64,000 bases of DNA from Colwellia sp. C2M11. GTDB lineage: Bacteria > Pseudomonadota > Gammaproteobacteria > Enterobacterales > Alteromonadaceae. The notes under the pieces are model-generated. The model was not told the origin of the DNA. It ran no database searches and saw only the letters and a list, made by a program, of their open reading frames with translations. The position numbers were made by a program, and so were the translations under genes. Below are positions 54,143-63,609 of the stretch, one piece after another; positions within the stretch are counted from its first letter, which is position 1, and the number at the start of each line of letters is the position of its first letter. The DNA is taken from positions 1 to 64,000 of the forward strand of contig NZ_JAHKQD010000014.1 of assembly GCF_018860915.1 (NCBI RefSeq). The letters run 5' to 3'.

Positions 54143-54295
54143 ATATTTGTGGGTTTATTCGTTATTGCACTACTTCTATTAAATTAATCAGTTATCAAAT
54201 TAAGTTGTTATGCTTGTAGTCTTTGATTTTAATTTTCTTTTAATTGTTTTTTAAGGATTGTCTTTCTAGTAGCTAGTGTTTGAATCACGAGTTTT

Positions 54296-54715
54296 TTAGT
54301 AAGGTGTTTCTGATAAATGCTCAGTAGATTCTTTGTTTAATTTCTTCAATATTTCACATTCACCAATAATATTATTTGAGCAAGATGTAGATAAGGTATG
54401 AAGCGTTTTTTCTAATAGCGTTAATTCACTTATCGTACGACGAACTTTCTTTAATTGCTGATCTATAAGTAAATCTACTTCAAGGCAAGAAGATGTTTTA
54501 TCTGATTGTACTGCTATTAATACTTTTATTTGCTCAAGCGGTATTTGTAATTCTCGACACCTACGGATAAAAATCAAGTTGTCTACATCAGCTAAATTAT
54601 ATTCTCTATAACCATTACTATTACGTGATGGTTTTGGCAGTAATCCTATTTCTTCATAATAGCGAATTGTCTTACTGAGTACGTTCGTTAACTTAGACAG
54701 TTGATTTATTTTCAT
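54296..54715 (-). CDS. cadR: MerR-family metal regulator (CadR/PbrR-like)
   Basis: A 139-residue MerR protein. The helix-turn-helix and wing (KINQLSKLTNVLSKTIRYYEEIGLLPKPSRNSNGYREY) are at the N-terminus. C77, C112 and C120 match the divalent-metal cysteine set of CadR/PbrR, giving Cd(II), Pb(II) or Zn(II) response. The frame extends to 54778, but that would include the operator, so ATG 54715 is chosen. It is divergent from czcCBA, which it should activate. Confidence 0.9.
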   Translation of the reverse strand: MKINQLSKLTNVLSKTIRYYEEIGLLPKPSRNSNGYREYNLADVDNLIFIRRCRELQIPLEQIKVLIAVQSDKTSSCLEVDLLIDQQLKKVRRTISELTLLEKTLHTLSTSCSNNIIGECEILKKLNKESTEHLSETPY

Positions 54716-54720
54716 AACAT

Positions 54721-54751
54721 TTGACCTTACACCTACAGTAAGGTTTATGAT
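54721..54751 (+). promoter_or_regulatory. MerR-type czc promoter with 19-bp spacer
   Basis: -35 TTGACC (54721-54726) and -10 TATGAT (54746-54751) are 19 bp apart, longer than the 17 bp used by ordinary promoters, as is typical for MerR activators. Between them ACCTTAC-ACCTACA-GTAAGGT (54724-54744) is a perfect 7-base-arm dyad. It directs transcription towards czcC and lies six bases from the regulator's start. Confidence 0.9.
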
Positions 54752-54887
54752 GAGCCAAAATAAGGGCTTATTCAACATAAATTCATAAAAACTGCTACAG
54801 CATCATTTGATGTAGCGGCTTCTATCACCTTGTACTCCAGAGTAAAAAACGCCCTTAATTACGTCAATAAAAATGTAGGAAATGTAA

Positions 54888-56276
54888 ATGCGTTATTTGT
54901 TTTTTGTGCCATGTAAAGTTGCAAAATTATCATACCGATTAAAAGACTCATTAAAGATTAAATTATCCCCTGTGAAGCTTCTGATGATGAGCTTGTGCTT
55001 CTTAAGTCCTTTCTCTTTAGCTGATAGTGATAACAAAAGCCAACAAAATAAAGAGGTGGTGTTAAACACGTTAACGTTAGCTTCAGCAATCAAAAAAACA
55101 CTCAATGATAATCCTTCTCTTAAAGTATTTGAATTTCGCCAACGTGCGATTGAAGGTCAGTTGCAAAGTCAGCATTTAAAACCTGCTTATGAAATCGGTT
55201 TCGAAATGGAAAACTTTGCCGGTACTGGCAGTATAGGTACCTTTGAAAATACTGAGTTTACGGTATCTCTTTCTTCTGTGGTTGAGATGGGAGATAAACG
55301 CTCTGCTCGTACAGGTGTTAGTCATAGTCGTAACTCCCAACTGATTGCGATGCGCAAAATTAAGGCCTTAAATTTATTGAGTGAAGTTGCACGCCGATAT
55401 ATTGATGTTCTAGCGGCACAAGCGCGATTGTCATTGGCTAAAGAAGCAACGGCATTAGCTGAGGAAACATTATCTGAAGTAGAGAAACGGGCAAAAGCAG
55501 GGGTTGCACCAGAGGCAGAAATTAAACGCGCACTTGCTGCACTAGGAAATGCAAGATTAGTGACTTCATCAGAGCAACAACAATTTGATTATGCAAAAGT
55601 TTTTTTAGCAATGATGTGGAAAGAAACAACAGCTGAGTTTGAAAGCGTTGAAGGTAACCTATTCCAGTTTTCTAAAGATGTAGCGTTTGAAAAATTATAT
55701 AACAAGGTTAAACAAAACCCTGAGATTTTAGTTTATGCAGCACAAGAGCGTTTAAGAGATGCTCAACTTCGTTTAGCGCGGACTGAGTCAAGTGCAGACA
55801 TAAAATGGTCGGTGGGTATTAAGCAAATTCATGCGCTTAATGATACAGCGCTTACTGCTGGTTTTACTATGCCTTTATATTCATCTCAACGGAATACCGG
55901 TGCCATTATATCTGCTCAAGCTGCACGAGATGAAGTTAACTACAAAAGAGAAGAGAAATTGTTAGCGTTACATCACCAATTATATCGAGCTTATAGCAAT
56001 AGAAAACAAGCAATTTTTACAGCGATAAATTTAAAAAATAGCATTATTCCTACACTAACAGAAGCCTTGAAAGAAACCCAAATAGCCTACCAACGTGGTC
56101 GCTATAGCTATTTAGATTATTTAAGTGCGAGACAAGAACTGCTTTTTGCACGCCGTGCCATTATAGAATCAGCTACAGCCGCACTACGATATGGCATAGA
56201 AATAGAACAGCTTATCGCTGAACCATTACCAGCTTCACAGCATAATTTTACATCACAATTAAATGACCAGTTTTAA
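54888..56276 (+). CDS. czcC: Outer-membrane efflux protein CzcC (TolC-like)
   Basis: A 462-residue outer-membrane channel of a metal RND pump. Two OEP domains with long helical hairpins (about 70-250 and 270-450) include SLAKEATALAEETLSEVEKRAKAGVAPEAEIKRALA. The N-terminus is long before the likely signal core (LLMMSLCFLSPFSLA, about 31-45), so the true start may be the GTG-coded Val about residue 28; the ATG at 54888 is kept because it has tagga before it. It starts 137 bp after the MerR-type promoter. Confidence 0.85.
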   Translation: MRYLFFVPCKVAKLSYRLKDSLKIKLSPVKLLMMSLCFLSPFSLADSDNKSQQNKEVVLNTLTLASAIKKTLNDNPSLKVFEFRQRAIEGQLQSQHLKPAYEIGFEMENFAGTGSIGTFENTEFTVSLSSVVEMGDKRSARTGVSHSRNSQLIAMRKIKALNLLSEVARRYIDVLAAQARLSLAKEATALAEETLSEVEKRAKAGVAPEAEIKRALAALGNARLVTSSEQQQFDYAKVFLAMMWKETTAEFESVEGNLFQFSKDVAFEKLYNKVKQNPEILVYAAQERLRDAQLRLARTESSADIKWSVGIKQIHALNDTALTAGFTMPLYSSQRNTGAIISAQAARDEVNYKREEKLLALHHQLYRAYSNRKQAIFTAINLKNSIIPTLTEALKETQIAYQRGRYSYLDYLSARQELLFARRAIIESATAALRYGIEIEQLIAEPLPASQHNFTSQLNDQF

Positions 56277-56286
56277 GGGCTTTTAC

Positions 56287-57372
56287 ATGACAATTACCCA
56301 GAGAATTACAAAATATACACTTATGTTCTTATTAACCATGGCAACAACCAGTAGCGTTGTGATAAGTAAAAACACCTTTGCTATGTCTGAGCATGATAGT
56401 CATGAGCACAAACGTATAGAAAAACATTCAGATCATGATGAAGAAGAAAGTACACATGCAGATGAGCACGGAGATGAAAATGAGCATCAAGATGATCATG
56501 GACATGAAGGGCATGTTGAGATCTCAGTCGATAACGCAAGAGAAGCTGGCATTGTAAACTTGATTGCCGATAGTGCTCAAATAAAAAAAAGTATAACCGT
56601 TTATGGTAAGGCAGAAATAAAACCTAATGCTATTAGCCAAGTAAAAGCGCGTTTTGCTGGTTTAATTACACGTGTAAATGTCGATGTTGGTGATAATGTT
56701 AACGCTGGCGATATTCTCGTGGAAGTTGAGTCGAGTGATAGTTTAAAAAAATATAATATCACCGCACCTATTTCAGGTGTAGTCGCAGAGCGACTTGCTA
56801 ATCCTGGTGAAATAGCAGAGTTACAAACATTAATCACAATAGAGAATTATGCACAGTTGTGGGCTAAGTTTCAGATTTTTCCAAGTCAGCAAGTAAGTGT
56901 TAAAAAGGGACAAGCAGTCACTATCTTATCTCCAAAACAATCTTCAAAGCACTCTTCAAAGCCACCTTCAAACTTGCTCTCAATAAAAACTGCTCAATTC
57001 AAATCTAGCCAATCAACAATATTACATTTGTTGGCCAATAAGAATCAGCCGTTTATTACCGCAATAGTTGCTGTAGATAATGCAAATAACCTATGGAGTC
57101 CAGGAGAAATGCTCACTGGCAGCATAGTAACAAGCGAAGAGAAGGTTACTATTGCCGTTGATAATCGAGCTATTCAAGAAATTGAAGGTCAGCGTGTCGT
57201 TTTTGTAAGAAATAAAGGCGGTTATGAAAAACGTGAGTTAACGCTGGGTCAAACAGATGGTGAATTAACTGAAGTTTTCGCCGGAATTGATGCCGGCGAG
57301 CAATATGCCGTTATTAATAGTTATCTACTTAAAGCTGATTTAGGTAAAGCAGGCGCAGCGCATGTTCATTAA
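56287..57372 (+). CDS. czcB: Membrane fusion protein CzcB with His-rich N-terminus
   Basis: A 361-residue periplasmic adaptor. A signal anchor (about 7-32) is followed by a striking His/Asp/Glu-rich segment (about 33-77, with about 15 His) that probably binds metal, then a lipoyl/barrel-sandwich domain (SQVKARFAGLITRVNVDVGDNVNAG) and a beta-barrel with an unusual Ser/Lys-rich insertion (SPKQSSKHSSKPPSNLLS). A frame from 56263 overlaps czcC; ATG 56287 with aaggg is preferred. It links CzcA to CzcC. Confidence 0.88.
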   Translation: MTITQRITKYTLMFLLTMATTSSVVISKNTFAMSEHDSHEHKRIEKHSDHDEEESTHADEHGDENEHQDDHGHEGHVEISVDNAREAGIVNLIADSAQIKKSITVYGKAEIKPNAISQVKARFAGLITRVNVDVGDNVNAGDILVEVESSDSLKKYNITAPISGVVAERLANPGEIAELQTLITIENYAQLWAKFQIFPSQQVSVKKGQAVTILSPKQSSKHSSKPPSNLLSIKTAQFKSSQSTILHLLANKNQPFITAIVAVDNANNLWSPGEMLTGSIVTSEEKVTIAVDNRAIQEIEGQRVVFVRNKGGYEKRELTLGQTDGELTEVFAGIDAGEQYAVINSYLLKADLGKAGAAHVH

Positions 57373-57384
57373 GGAGAAGAGAAT

Positions 57385-60300
57385 ATGATTGAATCAATAT
57401 TGCGCTTCTCGATAGCGCGTCGTGGGCTAATGATGGCGATGATTTTAGTTATTATTGCTATAGGTTACTGGAGTTATCAAAAGCTTCCTATTGATGCTGT
57501 ACCCGATATAACTAATGTCCAAGTACAAATTAACACGCGTGCGCCTGGGTATTCACCATTGGAGACGGAACAGCGAATCACTGTACCTATTGAAACGGCG
57601 ATTAGAGGCATTCCTGCTTTGTCATATACGCGATCTATTTCTCGTTATGGGTTATCGCAAGTGACTATTATTTTCGATGAAGGTACTGATTTATATTTCG
57701 CTCGTAGTCTTATTAATGAAAAGTTAAGTGCACTTAAAAATAAACTACCGAGTGAATTAACGCCTGAGATGGGTCCAATTTCTACTGGGCTTGGTGAGAT
57801 ATTTATGTATAGCGTTGAAGCATCTGCCAATGCTTTACAGGCAGATGGCTCACCATTTGATGCTACAGCGTTACGTGAAATACAAGATTGGATCATTAAA
57901 CCTCAGTTATCGTTAGTTGACGGTGTAACTGAAATTAACACCATTGGCGGCTATGACAAGCAATATCACATTACGCCAACACCAAGTAAAATGCTTGAGT
58001 TTTCACTTTCATTTAATGACATTAATATGGCCTTAAATAATAACAATAGTAACCGTGGAGCAGGTTATATCGAGCAACATGGTCAGCAACTTATGGTGCG
58101 CTCACCAGGTCAACTAAGCTCAATTCATGACATAGAGCAAGTTGTTGTTAAGTTGGTTGACGGTACGCCAATTAAAATAGTCGATATTGCTGATGTTGCT
58201 ATTGGAAAGTCATTACGCACAGGTGCTGCAACGCGCAGTGGTGAAGAAACCGTTATAGGTAGTGCGATGATGCTTGTGGGTGAAAACTCTCGTGTTGTTG
58301 CGTTAGCTGTGGCAGAAAAACTTGAACAAATAAAGTTATCTTTACCTAAAGGCGTTATTGTTGAGGCGGTATATGATCGGACAACCCTTGTTGATAAAGC
58401 CATGTTTACAGTACAAAAGAACTTGGTTGAAGGAGCGTTATTAGTTGTCGCTGTATTATTTTTATTATTAGGTAATATTCGGGCGGCATTAATCACTGCT
58501 GCAGTTATTCCTCTTGCTATGTTAGCCACCATCACTGGTATGGTGAAAACCGGTGTGTCGGCCAACTTAATGAGCCTTGGCGCATTAGATTTTGGTTTGA
58601 TTGTCGATGGTGCCGTCATTATCGTTGAAAATTCAATTAGGCGGCTAAGTGATGCACAACGAAATAATGGCGGTATTCTTACTAAAAAAGATCGGTTAAA
58701 AGTTGTTTATTCAGCAACCAATGAAGTGATTAGGCCAAGTTTATTTGGTGTTTTCATCATTACCATTGTTTATATTCCATTATTTAGTTTGACGGGGGTC
58801 GAAGGAAAAATGTTTCACCCAATGGCTGCAACCGTAATGATGGCATTGATTGCAGCCCTTGTTTTATCACTTACTTTAGTACCTGCTGCGGTTGCGTTAT
58901 TTATGACCGGTAAAATTAAAGAAAAAGAAAGCCGTATTATTAGTGGGGCGAAATCAGTTTATAAGCCTGTGCTAATGATTGCGATGAAATTTAGATGGGT
59001 AATATTAGTTTGCTGTGCGGCTTTAGTTGCTTTTTCTCTTTGGTTAGCAACAACGCTTGGCTCGGAGTTTATTCCACAACTTAACGAAGAAGATTTATTG
59101 TTACAAGCAATTCGTATCACAGGTACAAGCCTTGAACAGTCAGTTGAAATGCAAAAAGCATTAGAGCTTAAAATACAAGAATTCCCTCAGGTTAAAAATG
59201 TATTTTCCCGAATAGGAACACCCGAAGTAGCGAATGATCCAATGCCACCCAATATTGCAGATACTTACGTCATGTATACACCAAGAAATCAATGGCCAGA
59301 TCCTACCTTGAGTTATGATGAATTATCGGCACACATTGTTGAAGCTGTCGCAGAACAACCGGGTAATAATTTCGAACTTACGCAACCTATTGAAATGCGC
59401 TTTAATGAATTGATTTCAGGTGTTAGAGCTGACCTAGGAATTAAGGTGGTGGGTGATGATTTAGACCAACTATTACGCTCTGCTAATGCCATTAGGGAAG
59501 AGATTGAGAAAATTGATGGTGCAAGTGACATTCAGGTTGAACAGGTGACGGGGTTACCTATGTTATCAATTTTACCTAAACGTATAGAGCTTGCCCGTTA
59601 TGGTCTTAATATTGCTCAATTACAACAGGCTTTAGCTACGGCAATTGGTGGTGAAAATGCTGGCGCCATTTATGAAGGTGATCGTCGCTTTAATATCGTC
59701 GTAAGATTACCAGAGCAAGTTAGAAATAATATTTACCGATTAGGGGAGTTACCTATAGTTTTACCTAATGGCCAGTTTGTGCCTTTATCAGAGGTTGCTG
59801 ATCTTAATATTGCTCCAGCGCCTAATCAAATTAGCCGTGAAAATGGTAAACGCCGTATTGTGGTAACAGCCAATGTGAGAGGTACTGATTTAGGTACTTT
59901 TGTTAAGAATGTTAAACAAAAAATTCAGCGTAATGTAGAAATTCCGTCGGGATATTGGCTTGAGTATGGTGGTGCGTTTGAGCAATTAGCATCAGCCAAT
60001 GAACGATTAACCCTCGTTATACCGATAACCTTAGCAATTATTTTAGGCTTGCTAGTTATGGCTTTTGGCAGTTTAAAAGATGCGTTAATCATCTTTTCAG
60101 GGATTCCACTAGCCCTAACTGGTGGTGTTATAGCCTTGTGGTTACGTGATATGCCATTATCAACTTCTGCTGGTGTTGGTTTTATCGCACTTTCAGGTAT
60201 AGCTACACTCAATGGTTTAGTGATGCTGATGTTCATTCGTGATTTATATAAAGAGCGAGGTGAGCTTATTTCAAGCATTATCGATGGTGCTATGCTCAGA

Positions 60301-60507
60301 TTAAGACCGGTATTGATGACTGCGTTAGTTGCAGGGTTAGGCTTTGTCCCTATGGCGTTAAATATTGGTACGGGGGCAGAGGTACAACGCCCATTAGCTA
60401 CCGTTGTTATTGGCGGTATTATTTCATCCACGCTGTTAACATTGCTCGTGTTACCTATTTTGTATCGTATTGTTCATCAGCGTGAGTTTGACAAAGGTTT
60501 ACTTTAA
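57385..60507 (+). CDS. czcA: Heavy-metal RND efflux pump CzcA
   Basis: A 1040-residue inner-membrane proton-driven antiporter. The fourth helix has DFGLIVDGAVIIVEN, with D402, D408 and E415 at the same positions as in Cupriavidus CzcA; this is the HME1 signature for Zn, Co and Cd pumps rather than Cu/Ag CusA. Twelve helices and two large periplasmic loops are present. It starts 12 bp after czcB. With CzcB and CzcC it should export Cd(II), Zn(II) or Co(II) from the periplasm. Confidence 0.94.
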   Translation: MIESILRFSIARRGLMMAMILVIIAIGYWSYQKLPIDAVPDITNVQVQINTRAPGYSPLETEQRITVPIETAIRGIPALSYTRSISRYGLSQVTIIFDEGTDLYFARSLINEKLSALKNKLPSELTPEMGPISTGLGEIFMYSVEASANALQADGSPFDATALREIQDWIIKPQLSLVDGVTEINTIGGYDKQYHITPTPSKMLEFSLSFNDINMALNNNNSNRGAGYIEQHGQQLMVRSPGQLSSIHDIEQVVVKLVDGTPIKIVDIADVAIGKSLRTGAATRSGEETVIGSAMMLVGENSRVVALAVAEKLEQIKLSLPKGVIVEAVYDRTTLVDKAMFTVQKNLVEGALLVVAVLFLLLGNIRAALITAAVIPLAMLATITGMVKTGVSANLMSLGALDFGLIVDGAVIIVENSIRRLSDAQRNNGGILTKKDRLKVVYSATNEVIRPSLFGVFIITIVYIPLFSLTGVEGKMFHPMAATVMMALIAALVLSLTLVPAAVALFMTGKIKEKESRIISGAKSVYKPVLMIAMKFRWVILVCCAALVAFSLWLATTLGSEFIPQLNEEDLLLQAIRITGTSLEQSVEMQKALELKIQEFPQVKNVFSRIGTPEVANDPMPPNIADTYVMYTPRNQWPDPTLSYDELSAHIVEAVAEQPGNNFELTQPIEMRFNELISGVRADLGIKVVGDDLDQLLRSANAIREEIEKIDGASDIQVEQVTGLPMLSILPKRIELARYGLNIAQLQQALATAIGGENAGAIYEGDRRFNIVVRLPEQVRNNIYRLGELPIVLPNGQFVPLSEVADLNIAPAPNQISRENGKRRIVVTANVRGTDLGTFVKNVKQKIQRNVEIPSGYWLEYGGAFEQLASANERLTLVIPITLAIILGLLVMAFGSLKDALIIFSGIPLALTGGVIALWLRDMPLSTSAGVGFIALSGIATLNGLVMLMFIRDLYKERGELISSIIDGAMLRLRPVLMTALVAGLGFVPMALNIGTGAEVQRPLATVVIGGIISSTLLTLLVLPILYRIVHQREFDKGLL

Positions 60508-60649
60508 TCTAATTGATAAAATTTTTCCGAACAAAGTAGATGTTATTAATGTAAGTTACAGTCACTTTGAAAAATACCATGATGTACCGGGTAAATGTTG
60601 CGCAAGTTAAAAGTTGATAACCCTTCATTGTTAAAAGAAATGGAAGGCT

Positions 60650-60683
60650 GTATTGATGTAGTAATAAATTACTACATCAATAC
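60650..60683. terminator. Perfect 16-bp hairpin between convergent czcA and oleate hydratase
   Basis: GTATTGATGTAGTAAT and ATTACTACATCAATAC are fully complementary with an AA spacer. It lies 143 bp after czcA and 33 bp after the oleate hydratase stop on the other strand. There is no strong T-run, so factor-dependent or bidirectional termination is assumed. Confidence 0.6.
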
Positions 60684-60715
60684 ATTATTAAAGCAATAAG
60701 TTACTTTTGGCAGTG

Positions 60716-62704
60716 TTACTTATCTTTAGTTGAAAAACCTTCTCTAAGTGAGCTTATCCAACCACCAAGCTTGTGCATTACCGTATTACCTTTGCCGAGC
60801 AGTTCATTCATTTCTTCTTCAAAATGCCATTGTTTTTTCTCTTCAGGCTCTGGTAGTGGAGGTAAAATGTGAGCAAAATACGTTTTATCCAGTAACCTAT
60901 GCAACAAACGCTCACCAAAGAAAGGCTTGCCACTGTTAAGTGCTCTTGCGCCTTTGATCATGTTACGAATATCATATTGCGTTGGGCTAATATCTGGCAC
61001 TTGCTTAGGAATATTCAATAGCTTATACACGCCAACACGCGCACTTCTAATGGATGTTTCCATAGTAAAGATAACGTCGTTGCGCGTTTCAACAAACTGA
61101 CCAACAAAGCCTAAATTAGTACAACCTTCTGGCACAGGTTTTGGTCTATCGCCTGACGCACGAGTCATAAATTGCGCAGTAATGTAAGGCATTAATGCAG
61201 TACGAATTTTAGTGTTGGCAATCACTTCATCAAGTTGCTCAACAATACCAAGGTGAAAACAAAGCTCCTCAAGAATTTCTCTACCAGTACATTCAGCCAT
61301 GGTTTTTTTAACTCGATTGCCTTTCTTATCCATAAGTAAACCGTAAACCCATATCACTAATAAGTCGTCAGGTTGCTCTGGATAATGTGGTTGGCGATTA
61401 CAAGTAACACTTAACAGCCAGTTTGAATCCGTAACGGTAATAATGCCGCCTGTTGCAGCTCGGCCAGAATAAAGATCGTTAGCGGCTAATGTTTGTAATT
61501 TATCAACCAGCGGTGACGGTTTACATGTTAGCGTAGCTGACTCCCAAATAGACTGTTCAACATTGCCACAAAACTTATCAGGTTTACCAAATACAGGCGA
61601 TTTTACCGCTAAGTTTTTCCATAAATCCCAACCGCTATTTTTACCGGGATCATCGTTTTCACAAGTAAGAACAGGAACGCTGTCCATATCACCATAAGCA
61701 GTTTGTTCAGTCATGGAGCCATTAAGAGCAAAGACTAAATCTTGTGGTGCCACTGCAATCTGTTGCTCTTTACCATCAATAACGGTTTTGATAGCTGTCA
61801 CTGTTTTTTTATCGCCTGTGAAATTGATATCAAGATCATGTGCACAAGTATTAAACTGAAACGTAACGCCTTTATCACGTAAGTACTTTTGCAGTGGTTT
61901 AATAAAGGTGTCGTATTGATTGTACTTAGGAAACACTAAAGTAGACATATCACCAAAGCCATCAATAGCGTCAAGGAAACGATGTAAATACAGTTTCATT
62001 TCTAACAAGCTATGACAGTTTTTAAAGGCAAACATAGTGCGGAATAAAAACCAAAAATTAGTCTTTAAAAAACCTTCACTGAAATACTCTTCAATGCTGA
62101 TGTCGTCTAATGTATCTTTACGTTTTAGTATGAGGCGGAGCACTTCCCACTGTTGAGACTTACTTAGTCCAAAGTCCTTATCATCTAAAATCTCACCGCT
62201 TGTTTTAATTAACCGTGCTTTAGAGTAATTAGGATCGTTGTCGTTAATGAGGCGATATTCGTCAAGTACAGAATAACCTTCTGGTAGTTCAAGTGCAGGT
62301 ATTTCTTGGAATATATCCCACAAGGTATCATAGTTCCAAGTCATTTCACGGCCACCGCGAATTATGTAGCCGTTTTCTGGATCTCCAGAACCATCCATAG
62401 AGCCGCCAGCAACATCCATTTCTTCTAAAATGGTAATGTTTTTACCTGGCATATGACCGTCACGAATAAGATAAAATGCAGCGGCAAGTCCACCAACGCC
62501 ACCACCGATGATCCAAGCTTTACGTTTTTCTACCTCTGGAGTAGGTAAAGGCTTATGACGAGAATAAGGAGAAATATAGTCACAAGGTGGCAGTGTATTT
62601 AATTTTTGGTGATGCCAAAAATCTTTAGTTGCATCAGGTTCATGTTCAAATCCCTCTGGTGCCGTTGTTGGAATATCAAATCGGGAATTCATTTTTATAG
62701 ACAT
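60716..62704 (-). CDS. ohyA: Oleate hydratase (MCRA family)
   Basis: A 662-residue FAD-binding enzyme that hydrates oleic acid to 10-hydroxystearate. The dinucleotide motif IIGGGVGGLAAAFYLIRDGH (about 65-84) is present; the catalytic GGREM motif has E120, and VAGGSMDGSG surrounds the flavin. The protein matches the family's full length. It may detoxify host- or environment-derived unsaturated fatty acids. Ribosome-binding site aaagga. It is divergent from the DsrE-like gene. Confidence 0.94.
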   Translation of the reverse strand: MSIKMNSRFDIPTTAPEGFEHEPDATKDFWHHQKLNTLPPCDYISPYSRHKPLPTPEVEKRKAWIIGGGVGGLAAAFYLIRDGHMPGKNITILEEMDVAGGSMDGSGDPENGYIIRGGREMTWNYDTLWDIFQEIPALELPEGYSVLDEYRLINDNDPNYSKARLIKTSGEILDDKDFGLSKSQQWEVLRLILKRKDTLDDISIEEYFSEGFLKTNFWFLFRTMFAFKNCHSLLEMKLYLHRFLDAIDGFGDMSTLVFPKYNQYDTFIKPLQKYLRDKGVTFQFNTCAHDLDINFTGDKKTVTAIKTVIDGKEQQIAVAPQDLVFALNGSMTEQTAYGDMDSVPVLTCENDDPGKNSGWDLWKNLAVKSPVFGKPDKFCGNVEQSIWESATLTCKPSPLVDKLQTLAANDLYSGRAATGGIITVTDSNWLLSVTCNRQPHYPEQPDDLLVIWVYGLLMDKKGNRVKKTMAECTGREILEELCFHLGIVEQLDEVIANTKIRTALMPYITAQFMTRASGDRPKPVPEGCTNLGFVGQFVETRNDVIFTMETSIRSARVGVYKLLNIPKQVPDISPTQYDIRNMIKGARALNSGKPFFGERLLHRLLDKTYFAHILPPLPEPEEKKQWHFEEEMNELLGKGNTVMHKLGGWISSLREGFSTKDK

Positions 62705-62790
62705 AACGCGTTCCTTTTATAAACGAGTGTTGTGCAGAAAGTATGATTTTTTGCTTAAACTAATCATGCTCCCACCAAACAGTAAATATA

Positions 62791-62804
62791 TTGTGATAGA
62801 TCAA
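62791..62804. promoter_or_regulatory. Weak FNR/CRP-like site in the ohyA gap
   Basis: TTGTG-ATAG-ATCAA agrees with TTGAT-N4-ATCAA at eight of ten positions, and lies 87 bp upstream of ohyA and about 125 bp before the DsrE-like gene. It is a low-confidence suggestion. Confidence 0.25.
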
Positions 62805-62927
62805 TCTATTGACGTTTATTTAAAAACTTATAATTTCGCGTAAACACTGTAGATTTAGATGATAAGAATGGTAATTGCTACTTTTTTATATCAATATAAT
62901 ACTCAACGTATTTTAAAGGTGAATGAA

Positions 62928-63482
62928 ATGAAATTTATTGATTTGATTAAAGCGAAATATTTAGTGGCGGTAGTATTAATGTGTACGGCTGGTTCTTCGT
63001 TTGCCGGCAGTGAGGCATTTAAACCAGGCACTCAAATAAAAGAATTTGGTAAGATTGCATCGGTTGATACTACAGTTGCAATACCTAAAAACACAAAGTT
63101 TAAGATTGTATTCGATGTCGCCACAACGGGAGATGCAGGTACGGTTAATCGTAAATTTGATAGTTTAGCGCGATTTATTAACATGCACGTAGCTAACGGT
63201 GTTAACCCTGAAAATATTGATTTGGCGTTGGTTGTGCACGGTAAGGCAACACTTGACGTACAAAATGCAGCAGCTGTTCAGGCAAAGCAACTTGGTGAGA
63301 ATAAGAACATACCGTTATTACAAAGCTTGCTCGATAACAATGTAAAAATTTACCTATGTGGTCAGTCAGCTGCTTTTTACGATGTTAAAACTGCAGATCT
63401 TTACCCTGGAGTTGATATGGCACTTTCTGCTATGACTGCTAATGCTTTGTTACAACAACAAGGCTACACTTTAAACCCTTAG
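62928..63482 (+). CDS. Exported DsrE-family protein
   Basis: A 184-residue protein with a signal peptide (about 1-26, ending AGSSFA) and a DsrE/DsrF-like domain: FDSLARFINMHVANGVNPENIDLALVVHG, then a cysteine in VKIYLCGQSAAFYDV (about residue 146) at the usual persulfide position. The reading frame can be extended to 62859, but ATG 62928 with aaaggtg is preferred. DsrE-like proteins take part in sulfur relay; a periplasmic form is less well understood. Confidence 0.82.
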   Translation: MKFIDLIKAKYLVAVVLMCTAGSSFAGSEAFKPGTQIKEFGKIASVDTTVAIPKNTKFKIVFDVATTGDAGTVNRKFDSLARFINMHVANGVNPENIDLALVVHGKATLDVQNAAAVQAKQLGENKNIPLLQSLLDNNVKIYLCGQSAAFYDVKTADLYPGVDMALSAMTANALLQQQGYTLNP

Positions 63483-63609
63483 TGTTTGCAATTGTACATG
63501 ATGATCCTGCAACATAATTGTCATTGAAACTTCTTTTTCTATTTATAAAAATGAAATATTTAAGCAGTAAAGTGTGAGGTTACTGTTTAAACATCTTATT
63601 AAGTAAATT

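Noticed and set aside
58125-58619. 164-codon minus-strand frame inside czcA
   Set aside because: It is the reverse complement of a well-supported RND pump gene; its Thr/Ser/Ile-rich composition is a shadow of the hydrophobic coding strand.
59925-60431. 168-codon minus-strand frame inside czcA
   Set aside because: Antisense shadow of the czcA C-terminal membrane region with no ribosome-binding site or motif.
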